From assembly GCA_031127185.1 (NCBI GenBank), contig JARIET010000001.1:1-23630 (forward strand): DNA of 23,630 nucleotides, in the 5' to 3' direction. This document shows, one piece after another, positions 1 to 8,522 of this stretch (the first letter of the stretch is position 1; each line of letters starts with the position of its first letter). A model generated the notes under the pieces. That model was given only the letters and a program-made list of their open reading frames with translations, made no database searches and was not told the origin of the DNA. This DNA comes from Gemmatimonadota bacterium (GTDB lineage Bacteria > Gemmatimonadota > Gemmatimonadetes > Gemmatimonadales > Gemmatimonadaceae). A program made the translations under genes and the position numbers.

Positions 1-1
1 G

Positions 2-850
2 GCCATTGCGTTGACGGGAGACACGCTCCGCGCCTTTCCGCTGTCAGCCGCCGTGCGCACGCGCTACGAAGCGCAGCTCGCGGAAGCAAAACGCGCCTAC
101 GACCGAACGCCGACCAACGCGGACTCCATCATCTGGTATGCGCGGAGGCTCGGGTACCTGGGTCGGCTTCGGGAATCGATCGCCGTCTACACACGAGGAA
201 TCGAGTTCTATCCGAATGACCCCTGGATGTATCGGCATCGCGGGCACCGCTACGTCTCGGTGCGTGAGTTCGACAACGCGATTCGCGATCTCGAGCGCGC
301 GTGGACGCTTGTGGAAGGGAAGCCCGACATCGTGGAACCGGACGGCCAGCCGAATGCGGCGAATCAGCCGATCGGTACGCTGCATTCGAACATCGACTAT
401 CACCTCGCGCTCGCATACTACCTGAAAGGCGATTACGCGAAAGCGATACCGGTCTACGAACGCGAACTGAAGACGGCGTCGAACGATGATCGCCGGGTAT
501 CGATCGGCCACTGGTATTACATGTCGCTCCGGCGACTCGGCCGCGACGCCGATGCGGCAAGGGCGGTTGCGCCATTCACGCCCGAGATGCGGGTGATTGA
601 AAACGGCGTGTATCACAAGCTCGTCCTGATGTACAAGGGGCTGGTCTCGCCCGATTCGGTGCTCGCGGTGGGGCCGACTGGCGAGATGAGCGTCACGGAC
701 GCGACGGCCGCGTACGGCTTGGCGAACTGGCACTGGTACAACGGGCGCCGCGCGGACGCGGAGCGCACGTGGCGCAGGATCATCGCCGGCGGACAGTGGG
801 GTGCGTTTGGTTACATCGCCGCCGAGTCGGAGATCGCGCGGGCGCGGTGA
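2..850 (+). CDS. TPR-repeat protein, 3' part (5' end outside window)
   Basis: The frame is open from the first bases of the window, so the true start most likely lies upstream; a TTG at position 11 is in frame but has no ribosome binding site. The visible 282 residues are rich in helical, TPR-like units: an A/G-pattern block around SIAVYTRGIEFYPNDPWMY, then FDNAIRDLERAW, then YHLALAYYLKGDYAKAIPVYERE, and finally an AERTWRRII unit near the C-terminus. TPR arrays act as protein-protein interaction scaffolds; no enzymatic domain is visible. No signal peptide can be judged because the N-terminus is missing. The TGA stop overlaps the GTG of the next gene (GTGA), so the two are probably translated from one message. 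The partner and role are unknown. Confidence is high for a TPR-type protein and low for anything more specific. Confidence 0.75.
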   Translation, partial: AIALTGDTLRAFPLSAAVRTRYEAQLAEAKRAYDRTPTNADSIIWYARRLGYLGRLRESIAVYTRGIEFYPNDPWMYRHRGHRYVSVREFDNAIRDLERAWTLVEGKPDIVEPDGQPNAANQPIGTLHSNIDYHLALAYYLKGDYAKAIPVYERELKTASNDDRRVSIGHWYYMSLRRLGRDADAARAVAPFTPEMRVIENGVYHKLVLMYKGLVSPDSVLAVGPTGEMSVTDATAAYGLANWHWYNGRRADAERTWRRIIAGGQWGAFGYIAAESEIARAR

Positions 851-1368
851 CGCAGGTTCTGCGGCCGCACGACGCGAGCGGGCGGGTGACGCTCCGCAAT
901 CTGGCGCTCGCCGACGCGCCGTTCATCCTCGAGCTGCTCAACGACCCCGATTTCATTGCGCGGATTGCGGATCGGCAGGTGCGGTCGCTTGAGGATGCGG
1001 AGCGCTATCTCACGAACGGCCCGCTGGCGATGTACAACGAGCTTGGCTTCGGCCTCTGGTGCACGGAGTTACGGACAACGGGCACGCCAATCGGGATCTG
1101 CGGCTTGCTGAAGCGCGACTGGCTGGAGGATGTGGACATCGGATTTGCGTTGCTGCCGGAGTTTCGCGGCCGGGGATACGCCCGCGAGGCGGCGTTGCTG
1201 GCGTTGGCGCGCGGGCGCGACATGCACGGCCTCTCGCGAATCGCCGCGATTGTGCAGCGTGGCAATGATCCATCCGAACGACTGCTGGCGGCGCTCGGGT
1301 TTGCATTCGAGAAGATGGTGCAGGCCGCGCCGGGTGGGCCGGAGCTACAATTGTTCGCAACCCGATGA
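847..1368 (+). CDS. GNAT family N-acetyltransferase (RimJ/RimL type)
   Basis: This 173-aa protein transfers an acetyl group from acetyl-CoA to an amine, probably in the cytoplasm; the acceptor is unknown. The N-terminal strand (VTLRNLALADAPFILELLNDPDF, residues 14-36) is typical of the Acetyltransf_3/RimJ-RimL group, which acetylates protein N-termini or small molecules. The acetyl-CoA pyrophosphate-binding motif A is RGRGYA at residues 107-112, preceded by the beta-strand DIGFALLPEF. NDPSERLLAALGF (140-152) is the usual motif B (N-x-x-S-x-x-x-x-x-x-x-G-F). I chose the GTG at 847 because it overlaps the upstream TGA and gives the normal family length; the frame is open further upstream, but only inside the TPR gene. 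Translation is probably coupled to the TPR gene. The length of about 170 residues is normal for the family. Confidence 0.88.
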   Translation: MTQVLRPHDASGRVTLRNLALADAPFILELLNDPDFIARIADRQVRSLEDAERYLTNGPLAMYNELGFGLWCTELRTTGTPIGICGLLKRDWLEDVDIGFALLPEFRGRGYAREAALLALARGRDMHGLSRIAAIVQRGNDPSERLLAALGFAFEKMVQAAPGGPELQLFATR

Positions 1369-1371
1369 CAC

Positions 1372-1384
1372 GGGCGCTTCGCCC
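1372..1384 (+). other. Short GC hairpin between the GNAT and DUF1697 genes
   Basis: Five bases, GGGCG (1372-1376), pair with CGCCC (1380-1384) around a CTT loop just after the GNAT stop. There is no T-tract, so it is at most a weak RNA 3'-end stabiliser or attenuator rather than a convincing terminator. Confidence 0.25.
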
Positions 1385-1401
1385 TGCGCGGTAGGAGCCA
1401 G

Positions 1402-1932
1402 ATGCGATACGCGGCCTTCATGCGCGCCCTCAACGTGGGCGGGCGCATCGTGAAAATGGACGAACTCAAGAAGATCTACGCAAAGGTCGGGTTCGCGGGC
1501 GCCGAGAGTTTCATTGCGAGCGGGAACATTGTCTTTGAGTCGGTAGCGAAGAGCCGCGCGGCCATGGAAACGAAGATCACGGCGGGGCTCAGAAAGGCGC
1601 TCGGCTACGAGGTTGCCACCTTTGTGCGCGACTTTGACGAGTTGGCCGTGATTGGCAGGGCAATGCCGTTCAAGGGCGTCGAGGATGCGCCGCTCTATTA
1701 CGTGGGGTTCATGCATGTTGCTCCCTCGGCAGCCAGCCGCAGGAAGCTTCTGGGGCTTTCGAGTGAAGTGAATCAGCTGGCGTTCACGGGGCGCGAGCTC
1801 TGGTGGTACTCGGAGACGCCGCAGAGTGAATCGGTGCTCAGCACGAATGCCCTGGAGAGGGCACTTGGCGCCCCGATCACGTTTCGGAATCTGCGGACGG
1901 TACGGAAGATGGTGGCGAGGTGGGGGAAGTGA
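1402..1932 (+). CDS. DUF1697 family protein
   Basis: This 176-aa cytoplasmic protein belongs to the widespread bacterial DUF1697 family, which has no established biochemical role. The family signatures are clear: an N-terminal R-A-L-N-V-G-G (usual form LRGINVGG, residues 8-14), then MDELKKIYAKVGF and the SGN block IASGNIVFES (38-47). The C-terminal segment ITFRNLRTVRKMV corresponds to the family's usual TxRNWxTVxKL. The length matches the family. The ATG at 1402 is well supported by an AGGAG ribosome binding site at 1393-1397 with 4-nt spacing. It lies 33 nt downstream of the GNAT gene on the same strand and is followed by a gap of about 220 nt before the SusC gene, so it is probably the last gene of the left-hand group. 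No signal peptide or membrane segment is present. Confidence 0.9.
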   Translation: MRYAAFMRALNVGGRIVKMDELKKIYAKVGFAGAESFIASGNIVFESVAKSRAAMETKITAGLRKALGYEVATFVRDFDELAVIGRAMPFKGVEDAPLYYVGFMHVAPSAASRRKLLGLSSEVNQLAFTGRELWWYSETPQSESVLSTNALERALGAPITFRNLRTVRKMVARWGK

Positions 1933-2143
1933 CGCCGCGCGGGCAGGCCGGCGCAGCCACAGGTCGCGCAACGAACGAAAACGCCGTATACTCGCCCTAA
2001 TCCGGAAGGCGTTGCGCTCCGTCGGGCGGCGCCGCGGACCGTCGATCGTTACGAGAATCGCATTGGACCGGTAGCACCAGGAGAGACGGGCCGGACGCGA
2101 ACTGCGTCGCCGGGAAAGTCGTCACCGCAGTAACACACCTCAC

Positions 2144-2149
2144 GGAGGG
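2144..2149 (+). promoter_or_regulatory. Ribosome binding site of the SusC gene
   Basis: GGAGGG lies 4 nt upstream of the ATG at 2154. It decides between the TTG at 2151 and the ATG at 2154 in favour of the ATG, because the TTG would leave only 1 nt of spacing. Confidence 0.7.
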
Positions 2150-2153
2150 CTTG

Positions 2154-5006
2154 ATGTTACACCATCTTCGCCGAATTGCGGCACCGTTCGCGCTGGGACT
2201 GGCCATCGCCTGTCTGACACCAGCGCTCCTCGCCGCCCAGGGCGGCACGGGATCGGTTCGTGGCAAAGTCACGGACGCAGCGACCAACACACCGCTTCGC
2301 GGTGTGCAGGTCTTTGTGGTCGGCTCGCGAGTGGGCGCAGCCACGGGGGCTGACGGCTCATACTCGTTCTCCGGTGTTCCAGCCGGCCAACAGACGCTCC
2401 GCATCCGCGCCATCGGCTACAAGCCGATGGACCAGGTCGTCACGATCACGGCCGGCGCTGCGACCACGGCGGACTTCGCGGCCGCCGCGGCGGCAATCGC
2501 CCTCGATGAAGTGGTTGTCACCGGCACCGCCGGCGCGGCACGGAAGCGCGAGGTCGGTAACTCCATTGGTCAGCTGCAGCTGGGCGATGCACCGCGAGTC
2601 TCGACCGATGTGTCGTCGCTGCTCGCCGGAAGCATGGCAGGCGTGAGCGTTGCCGGCGGGAACGGCAACGCGGGCAGTGGCTCCGCCATTCGCCTCCGTG
2701 GCACGACCAGCGTGGCCCTCTCCAACCAGCCGCTGGTCTATGTCGACGGCGTGCGCACACGCAGCGATGAATATCCGCGAAACGGCATCTTCACGGGCAC
2801 GACGCAGCGCGGCGCCAATGCATACGCAAGCCCGCTCAGCGACATCAACCCCGAGGACATCGAGCGTATCGAGGTCGTCAAGGGTGCTGCCGCTGCGACT
2901 CTCTATGGCACGGACGCCGCGGCCGGCGTGATTCAGATCTTCACCAAGCGCGGCTCACAGGGCGCGGCCAAATGGACCATGCAGATCAACACGGGCCTGA
3001 GCAAGCTGCAGAAGTTTGGAACGGATTCCGCGCCGCTGCTCTTCATGGATCCCTTCCTCCGGAATGGCCAGCGGTACGGAATGTCGGCCCAGGTGTCGGG
3101 CGGTACCCAGAACAACACGAGGTACATGATCTCGGCCGGCGCGGACAACACGGACGGTGTGCTGCCCAACGACCGCGACAAGAAGTACAACCTGCGCCTG
3201 AACCTCGATTTCACACCTGCCAAGAACCTGAACATCAGCTGGAACAGCGCGTACACGCTCGACAACATCTCGCAGACACCGGCCGGCAACAACGCGCAGG
3301 GCGTCACGCTGAACGCGTTCCGCCGCGACCGCAACTATTTCGCCAACGCGAATCCGGACACGATTCGGCGGGTGATGGAACAGCAACTCAACCAGACGAT
3401 TGACCGTACGACGCTCGGCACCACCGCCACCTGGACGCCGATCGCCCGCCTGTCGAGCCGGCTCACGCTCGGTTTCGACCGGTCGGCACTGGAGAATCGC
3501 AACCTGCGCCCGTACGGGTTCCCCGCTGTGCCGCTCGGAGTGATCCAGAACCAAACCTGGACGTCCACCACCGTCAGCACCGACTGGGTGAACAACTACG
3601 ATTTCACGCCGATGACCAACCTCCGGGTCACGGCATCGGCCGGCACGCAGTATGTCATTGCACAGGTGGTTGATGTCGTGGGTCTGAGCGAAAACTTCCC
3701 CGCGCCGACCGAGGCCACGGTGGCGAGCGGTTCGCTCAAGAACGCTGATGAAAACCGTCAGACGATCATCACCGGCGGCGTGTTTGGACAGGCGCTGGTC
3801 GGGTACAAGGACCGCTACTTCCTGACCATCGGCGCGCGCATCGACGGCAACAGCGCCTTCGGCACGAATTTCGGCTTCCAGACCTACCCGAAGGTCATGG
3901 CAAGCTGGGTGGTCAGTGACGAGTCCTACTGGAAGGATTCGTTCGGAACGCTGAAGCTGCGAGTTGCGCGCGGCCAAGCGGGCCGCGCACCGGGCGCCTT
4001 TGCGGCCGCACAAACCTGGAACCCCGTGGGTTGGGGTGGCGCGCCGGCCGTTCGGCCTGCCAATCTCGGCAACCCCGAGCTTGGCCCCGAGCGCACGACG
4101 GAAACTGAGCTTGGGTTCGACCACGCGGCCTTCACCGGACGCCTGTCAACCGATTTCACGTACTACAAGGCGGTCACCACGGACGCCCTGTTCAATGTCC
4201 GAAACGCTCCGTCCGGCGGCTTCCTGGCCAGCTCGCTCAAGAATGTCGGGGAGATGGAGAAGTCGGGCGTGGAACTTGCCCTCAACGGAATCCTGATTGA
4301 CCGGCCAACGTTCGGCCTCAATGCCGGCCTCAACATCAGCACCAATGCCAGCAAGGTGGTCAGCCTGGGTGGTGCACCGGCATTCACGGTCGGCAACAAT
4401 GGTTGGGTAGTCGAGGGCAAGGCCGCACCGGTCGTTCGGGGCCGCCTCATCCGCAACCCCAATGAGGTCGGCGGCACACCAGACACCGTGTCCAACCACG
4501 ATTTCGGTCCGAGCCAGCCCACCCGCATCATCGGCGGCTCTGTCACCGTTCGCACGTGGCGCGACATCACTGTGTCGCTGCGCGGCGAGTATCAGGGCGG
4601 CGCATATATCAACGAGGATGCGTCCTACCAGGCGCTCACGCGCTCCGTACTGTGGCCCACCTGCTTTGACGCATACCCGAAGATCGCGGCCAACCAACCC
4701 ATCACGGTGCGCGAGACGCTCACGTGTATCCCGCGGAACATCCGGACGGACATGTTCATCTTCAAGGCCGATTTCTTCAAGTTGCGGGATCTCACGATCG
4801 ACGTCCCCCTCGGACGACTGATCCCGGGCACGGCCAGCAGCTCCATCCTCTTCTCGGCAAAGAATTTCTTCCGGCGCAATTACGGCATGCCGATGTTCGA
4901 TCCCGAAATGTCGGGCAATGACGGGTTCAACTCTACGGTTCGTTACATCTCGGAGCACATCCCGGCTCCGGCGGTGTACACGTCGACCATTCGCATCTCG
5001 TTCTGA
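2154..5006 (+). CDS. SusC/RagA-type TonB-linked outer membrane transporter
   Basis: This 950-aa outer-membrane beta-barrel is expected to import a nutrient with TonB/ExbBD energy, together with the SusD-like lipoprotein encoded next. The N-terminus is a signal peptide (residues 1-28, with hydrophobic core APFALGLAIACLTPALLA) and predicted cleavage before Gln29. Residues about 32-112 form a carboxypeptidase-regulatory-like beta-sandwich (SVRGKVTDAATNTPLRGVQV, DGSYSFSGVPAG), the domain that distinguishes SusC from ordinary TonB receptors. It is followed by the TonB-box-like LDEVVVTG (117-124). The plug domain spans about 128-267 and contains the SusC signature around NPEDIERIEVVKGAAAATLYG and GVIQIFTKRG. 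The rest is barrel, ending in the aromatic C-terminal Phe typical of BamA-inserted proteins. The length is close to the usual 950-1050. The substrate cannot be read from sequence; the adjacent peptidase and the absence of adjacent extracellular glycosidases lean towards peptides (inference). Confidence 0.95.
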   Translation: MLHHLRRIAAPFALGLAIACLTPALLAAQGGTGSVRGKVTDAATNTPLRGVQVFVVGSRVGAATGADGSYSFSGVPAGQQTLRIRAIGYKPMDQVVTITAGAATTADFAAAAAAIALDEVVVTGTAGAARKREVGNSIGQLQLGDAPRVSTDVSSLLAGSMAGVSVAGGNGNAGSGSAIRLRGTTSVALSNQPLVYVDGVRTRSDEYPRNGIFTGTTQRGANAYASPLSDINPEDIERIEVVKGAAAATLYGTDAAAGVIQIFTKRGSQGAAKWTMQINTGLSKLQKFGTDSAPLLFMDPFLRNGQRYGMSAQVSGGTQNNTRYMISAGADNTDGVLPNDRDKKYNLRLNLDFTPAKNLNISWNSAYTLDNISQTPAGNNAQGVTLNAFRRDRNYFANANPDTIRRVMEQQLNQTIDRTTLGTTATWTPIARLSSRLTLGFDRSALENRNLRPYGFPAVPLGVIQNQTWTSTTVSTDWVNNYDFTPMTNLRVTASAGTQYVIAQVVDVVGLSENFPAPTEATVASGSLKNADENRQTIITGGVFGQALVGYKDRYFLTIGARIDGNSAFGTNFGFQTYPKVMASWVVSDESYWKDSFGTLKLRVARGQAGRAPGAFAAAQTWNPVGWGGAPAVRPANLGNPELGPERTTETELGFDHAAFTGRLSTDFTYYKAVTTDALFNVRNAPSGGFLASSLKNVGEMEKSGVELALNGILIDRPTFGLNAGLNISTNASKVVSLGGAPAFTVGNNGWVVEGKAAPVVRGRLIRNPNEVGGTPDTVSNHDFGPSQPTRIIGGSVTVRTWRDITVSLRGEYQGGAYINEDASYQALTRSVLWPTCFDAYPKIAANQPITVRETLTCIPRNIRTDMFIFKADFFKLRDLTIDVPLGRLIPGTASSSILFSAKNFFRRNYGMPMFDPEMSGNDGFNSTVRYISEHIPAPAVYTSTIRISF

Positions 5007-5017
5007 GACATCCGACC

Positions 5018-6286
5018 ATGACTCCAATGACCAATCGTTTCATTCGTCGTGTGGCGGGGCTGGCTGTTCCCGCGGTCGTCGCACTCACGTTCAGCGCGTG
5101 CAACGTGCAGGTGACCAACCCGGGCCCGATCCAGGCCACGTTTCTCGACAACAAGAACGCGCTGACTGCCATTGTGAACGGCGCGGGCCGGAACCTTTCC
5201 GAGTCGCTGAACTGGACGGCCTACACCGGCGCGGCGATCGCGCGCGAGTTGCATCCGGCCGGTTCCACCGGCTCGTTCGGCATCACGGTGCAGCAGCAGA
5301 GCGGCAGGCTGACCGAGGATGAAGGCAACACGTTCTGGAATAACGCGCAGCGGGCACGTTGGACGGCGGAGGACGCCGTGCGCCGGACCAAGGAGATCCT
5401 TGGCGACACCGATGCAGCCAAGAGTGTGCAGGTGGCGCAGGCGCTCGTGTGGGCCGGTTATGCCAACCGCCACCTTGGGGAAAACTTTTGCGACTGCGTG
5501 ATCGATGGCGGCCCCAAAGAGGCTTACACCGTGTACCTCGACCGCGCCGAGGCAAACTTCACCGAGGCCATTGCCGTCGCCACGGCCGCGGGTACGACGG
5601 GGGCCACGCTTGTGACTGCGGCCACGGCGGGCCGGGCAGGCGTGCGCCTGCTCAAGGGTAATCTCGCTGGCGCGGCGACGGATGCCGCGACCGTACCCAA
5701 TACGTTCGTCTACCAGATGTCGTACTTCACCACGGACCTGGACCAGTACAATCGCATTTATTGGGCGAGTGCCAACCAGCCGTACCGCGCACACACCGTG
5801 TGGAACACGTTCTACGAGAACTACCGCAAGCAGACCCGAGATCCGCGGGTTCCATTTGACAGCAGCCTGACCGTCACGTTGGGTGACGCGGCGGTGGGTG
5901 CGCTCGGCCGCGTACGCTGGTACTTCCAGACCAAGTACCCGTCGCAGACAGCGAAGATCAACCTCTCCTCGGGTTGGGAGATGCGGCTGATCGAAGCCGA
6001 GGCAAAGCTGGTGGCCAACGACGTGACGGGCGCAATGACCTTGATCAACGGTCGCCGCACCGCATTGGCACTGGCCCCGTGGACTGCCACCAATGCAACG
6101 GAAGCGTGGACAGCACTCAAGCGTGAGCGGGGGATCGAGCTGTGGATGGAAGCCCGCCGCCTTGGCGATTTCCGCCGATGGACCGCGCTGCAGCGACCTG
6201 GCGAGTCTGAGGACATGACCGGCCGCTCCCTTTGTTTTGTGATCCCGTTGTCGGAGAAGGAAACGAACCCGAATTTGACTCCGTGA
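5018..6286 (+). CDS. SusD/RagB-type nutrient-binding outer-membrane lipoprotein
   Basis: This 422-aa protein is the expected substrate-binding lid of the SusC-type channel. It has a short positively charged N-terminus (NRFIRR), a hydrophobic stretch, and FSAC with Cys28 as the likely lipidation site; the -3 residue is Phe, which is less common in a lipobox. The N-terminal part (NPGPI..., then FLDNKNALTAIVNGAGRNLSESLNW) matches the SusD/RagB helical start. The C-terminal block is diagnostic: WEMRLIEAEAKLVANDVTGAM, then LINGRRTALAL, then LKRERGIELWMEARRLGDFRRW, the standard RagB/SusD TPR-like end. It starts 11 nt after the SusC stop, so the two are co-transcribed. ATG 5018 is used; ATG 5027 is an equally valid alternative since neither has a good ribosome binding site. 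The protein is somewhat shorter than typical Bacteroidota SusD proteins (about 500 aa). Confidence 0.93.
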   Translation: MTPMTNRFIRRVAGLAVPAVVALTFSACNVQVTNPGPIQATFLDNKNALTAIVNGAGRNLSESLNWTAYTGAAIARELHPAGSTGSFGITVQQQSGRLTEDEGNTFWNNAQRARWTAEDAVRRTKEILGDTDAAKSVQVAQALVWAGYANRHLGENFCDCVIDGGPKEAYTVYLDRAEANFTEAIAVATAAGTTGATLVTAATAGRAGVRLLKGNLAGAATDAATVPNTFVYQMSYFTTDLDQYNRIYWASANQPYRAHTVWNTFYENYRKQTRDPRVPFDSSLTVTLGDAAVGALGRVRWYFQTKYPSQTAKINLSSGWEMRLIEAEAKLVANDVTGAMTLINGRRTALALAPWTATNATEAWTALKRERGIELWMEARRLGDFRRWTALQRPGESEDMTGRSLCFVIPLSEKETNPNLTP

Positions 6287-6347
6287 GCCGGTAGGCACCG
6301 GTCGCCCACGGCCGTATCGGCGCAGGCGGGACGAAGGGACGAAATGC

Positions 6348-6381
6348 AAAAGGCCGGCTCGAGAGTTCGAGCCGGCCTTTT
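6348..6381. terminator. Bidirectional intrinsic terminator
   Basis: A perfect 15-bp stem pairs 6348-6362 with 6367-6381 around a 4-nt GAGT loop. The G+C-rich core is flanked by AAAA on the left and a TTTTT run on the right, so it has a U-tract when read from either strand. It ends the SusC-SusD transcript on the + strand (62 nt after the SusD stop). On the - strand it ends the unit whose last gene stops at 6404. Confidence 0.9.
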
Positions 6382-6403
6382 TGCGCTGTGGAGCGCCCGA
6401 GTG

Positions 6404-6952
6404 TCAGGGCACTCGCAGGTCTGGCGGCGAGCCGCCCGGGCGTGACACGTCGCCTGTCGGGCGTGAGCGCGCCTTGGCGAGCGCCGTTGCCACTGCAGCG
6501 AGAAACACGCCACCCATCACGCCGCCTGCCATCCACGAACGTTTGCGATCGAGCGTTCGCACATCGACGCGGCGGATGACCGCCGCAGGAATGGCGATCG
6601 CGGTGCGCCCGGCGTAGGGAACCGTCACGCCATCCAGCGAGGTGAGCTGCTCAACCACCATCGTCGCGCTGCCACCCGCCGCCATTTCCTGGACGCGGCC
6701 TTCGATCAACCGAATGCGGGGGCCCACCGCCGCCTGCATCGCGACGCTGCCTTCACTGGTGAGTTCCACCCGCACGTCTCGGCCTGGTACCAACGCGCCG
6801 CCGATGGCTGGCAGATAGCTGTAGCACGCGGTGTTGATCAGCAGCGCGCTGACGGCCATGACGGCCATGGCGCCTCGCGCTCGGCGCGACCGTCCGAATC
6901 CATGCGACTGAGATGCCCAGAGGTTTTGCATCAACCGAAGATAGCGATGCAT
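6404..6952 (-). CDS. Small envelope protein of unknown function, possible lipoprotein
   Basis: I cannot assign a named family. The 182-aa product has an Arg-rich segment (RSRRARG, residues 21-27), a hydrophobic stretch (AMAVMAVSALLINTAC, 28-43) and a Cys at 43 that may be lipidated, although the -3 residue Asn is not a classical lipobox residue. A beta-rich middle follows (DVRVELTSEGSVAMQAAVGPRIRLIEGRVQEM). Near the C-terminus is a Gly/Ala-rich hydrophobic helix (MAGGVMGGVFLAAVATALAKA, 141-161), then a Pro/Gly tail. From memory, similar small proteins (Cys-Tyr-x-Tyr followed by G-x-D-V-R-V/L) recur in Gemmatimonadota genomes. The start is uncertain: ATG 6952 (used), ATG 6931, or the internal ATG for MAVMAVSALL at about 6868, which would give a compact signal peptide behind a weak GCGAGG. 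It is the last gene of the - strand group. Confidence 0.65.
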   Translation of the reverse strand: MHRYLRLMQNLWASQSHGFGRSRRARGAMAVMAVSALLINTACYSYLPAIGGALVPGRDVRVELTSEGSVAMQAAVGPRIRLIEGRVQEMAAGGSATMVVEQLTSLDGVTVPYAGRTAIAIPAAVIRRVDVRTLDRKRSWMAGGVMGGVFLAAVATALAKARSRPTGDVSRPGGSPPDLRVP

Positions 6953-7005
6953 GGGGCTCGGCGTCTGACGCCGCGGGTGTGGCCACGATCACCCACGAGG
7001 CCGAC

Positions 7006-8481
7006 TCAGCGCCTCCGCATGGCGTTTTCGATGTCCACCGCACGTTTGGGTGCGGCAGCCGAGAGATTCTCGCGCCCGGTTGGGGTCACGAGAATCATGT
7101 CTTCGATCATGATCGCGATCTGTTTTTCCGGGATGTAGAGCTTTGGCTCGATCGTGATGACCATCCCGGCTGCAAGTGGGACGGTCCAGTCGCGACCGTC
7201 GGTGGCTTCGAGTCCCACATGGTGCCCAATGTCACGCACACCGGCGCCATAGCGCGTGTACCGCGTGATGCCGGCATTTCGGTTGATGTAGTGCGTGGGT
7301 GAGGGCATCACACCCCACACTTTTTCCGCACCCATGAACGCGGGATCCTCGAACGCGTCGAGCTTGTACTTCTTGAAGACGCGGGCAGCGGCGCGAATGA
7401 CATCGATCATCATGGCGCCCGGGCGCACTGCCGCGATGGCGGCTTCCTGCGCCTCGAGCACCATGTTGTAATAGCCGCGCTGTTCGGGCGTGAACTTCCC
7501 TGACACCGGCACTGTACGGCAGATGTCCGACGCGTAGGTCCGCACCTCGGCGGCGCCGTAGTCCACGAAGAGCAGGTCACCCGCCTTCATGGGCCGGTTC
7601 ACGGACTGGTACTGCTCGCCCATCACGGTAAAGAACGTCATCGAGTTGGGGCCCGATCCGATGATCGGCGCAAAGGCCGCGCGCTGCGCGCCGCGTTTCT
7701 TCCATTCGTATTCCAGGAGTCCAGCGGCCTCGAGGTCGTTCATTCCTGGCTTCACGGCGCGCATCAGCGCCACCATGGACTGGGCGCTGATCCGAGCCGC
7801 GTCCCTGAGCGCGCGAATCTCGAACGTGTCTTTCACCAGGCGCATCCGCTTGATGATGGGAACGACATCTTTCACTTCGCGACTGCCGACGGCGTTGGCC
7901 AGGGAGCGCGCCAGTTGCTGCGCGACCGACATCGGCGGCACCATGCCAAGCGGAGCGTACAGGGAATCGAAGGTCGTCGGCAGGTACACGGTGCGTGCCT
8001 TGCCCGCGATCTCGTCAATGCGCTGGAGAAACTCGCGCACGCGGTAGGTCTCGGTGACGCCCGTGGCCGCGATAGCCGCGTCACCCGGCGAGAGACGCTG
8101 CCGCGGAATGTTCCAGGGCACGCGCCGGAAGAGCGAGTCCTCGTGGGGAAACTGGGCGCCGGCGAACTGGAATGAATCCGGAAGAAACAGTACGGTGCGG
8201 CGTGCCCCGGCAGCAGCGCCCGCGCGCGAATCCGGGGCCATCACGAGAATCGCGTACGGCGATTCCACACCCGTCAGGTACCAGAAGTTGGGATCCTGCT
8301 GCGGCAGGTCGTGGTTGCCGACGAGATAATTGCCCGGCACGACAATGGCCGCGGCCGGAAACTGCGCCGCGAGCTTGGCGCGCCGGTTTGCATAGACCTC
8401 GCGCGGGAACGCGACGGGGCTTTGCGCAGCGGCAATGTTGCTGATCAGCGCGAGCAGTGTGACCGAGCGAATGAGTCTCAT
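7006..8481 (-). CDS. Exported M24 metallopeptidase, Xaa-Pro aminopeptidase type
   Basis: This 491-aa di-metal peptidase is expected to remove N-terminal residues preceding proline. Residues 1-19 form a signal peptide (LIRSVTLLALISNIAAA) with predicted cleavage before Gln20, so it should act in the periplasm or at the cell surface, unlike cytosolic PepP. An aminopeptidase-P N-terminal domain covers about 23-200 (YLTGVESPYAILVMAPD). The pita-bread catalytic domain covers about 215-470. All five metal ligands are identifiable: D307 (VDYG), D319 (SDICRTV), H420 (GHHVGL), E445 (TIEPKLY) and E460 (IEDMILVT). The spacing D307-D319 is one residue longer than in E. coli PepP, and the usual VHD after the His motif is ATD. 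ATG 8481 was chosen because it begins a clean signal peptide; the frame stays open upstream, but as a non-coding-like, polar sequence. It lies 118 nt after the Asp-box gene on the same strand. Confidence 0.9.
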   Translation of the reverse strand: MRLIRSVTLLALISNIAAAQSPVAFPREVYANRRAKLAAQFPAAAIVVPGNYLVGNHDLPQQDPNFWYLTGVESPYAILVMAPDSRAGAAAGARRTVLFLPDSFQFAGAQFPHEDSLFRRVPWNIPRQRLSPGDAAIAATGVTETYRVREFLQRIDEIAGKARTVYLPTTFDSLYAPLGMVPPMSVAQQLARSLANAVGSREVKDVVPIIKRMRLVKDTFEIRALRDAARISAQSMVALMRAVKPGMNDLEAAGLLEYEWKKRGAQRAAFAPIIGSGPNSMTFFTVMGEQYQSVNRPMKAGDLLFVDYGAAEVRTYASDICRTVPVSGKFTPEQRGYYNMVLEAQEAAIAAVRPGAMMIDVIRAAARVFKKYKLDAFEDPAFMGAEKVWGVMPSPTHYINRNAGITRYTRYGAGVRDIGHHVGLEATDGRDWTVPLAAGMVITIEPKLYIPEKQIAIMIEDMILVTPTGRENLSAAAPKRAVDIENAMRRR

Positions 8482-8522
8482 TTGAGCGTCCGGAGTCTTC
8501 GGCGTCCCTGCGCCGAAAGATA

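Noticed and set aside
1987..1992. TATACT, a possible -10 element for the SusCD operon
   Set aside because: No acceptable -35 sequence at 16-18 bp upstream; promoter rules for this lineage are uncertain, so I do not call it.
4943..6349. 468-codon - strand frame across the SusD gene
   Set aside because: It is antisense to a clear SusD/RagB protein, runs through the terminator hairpin and has no recognisable domain.
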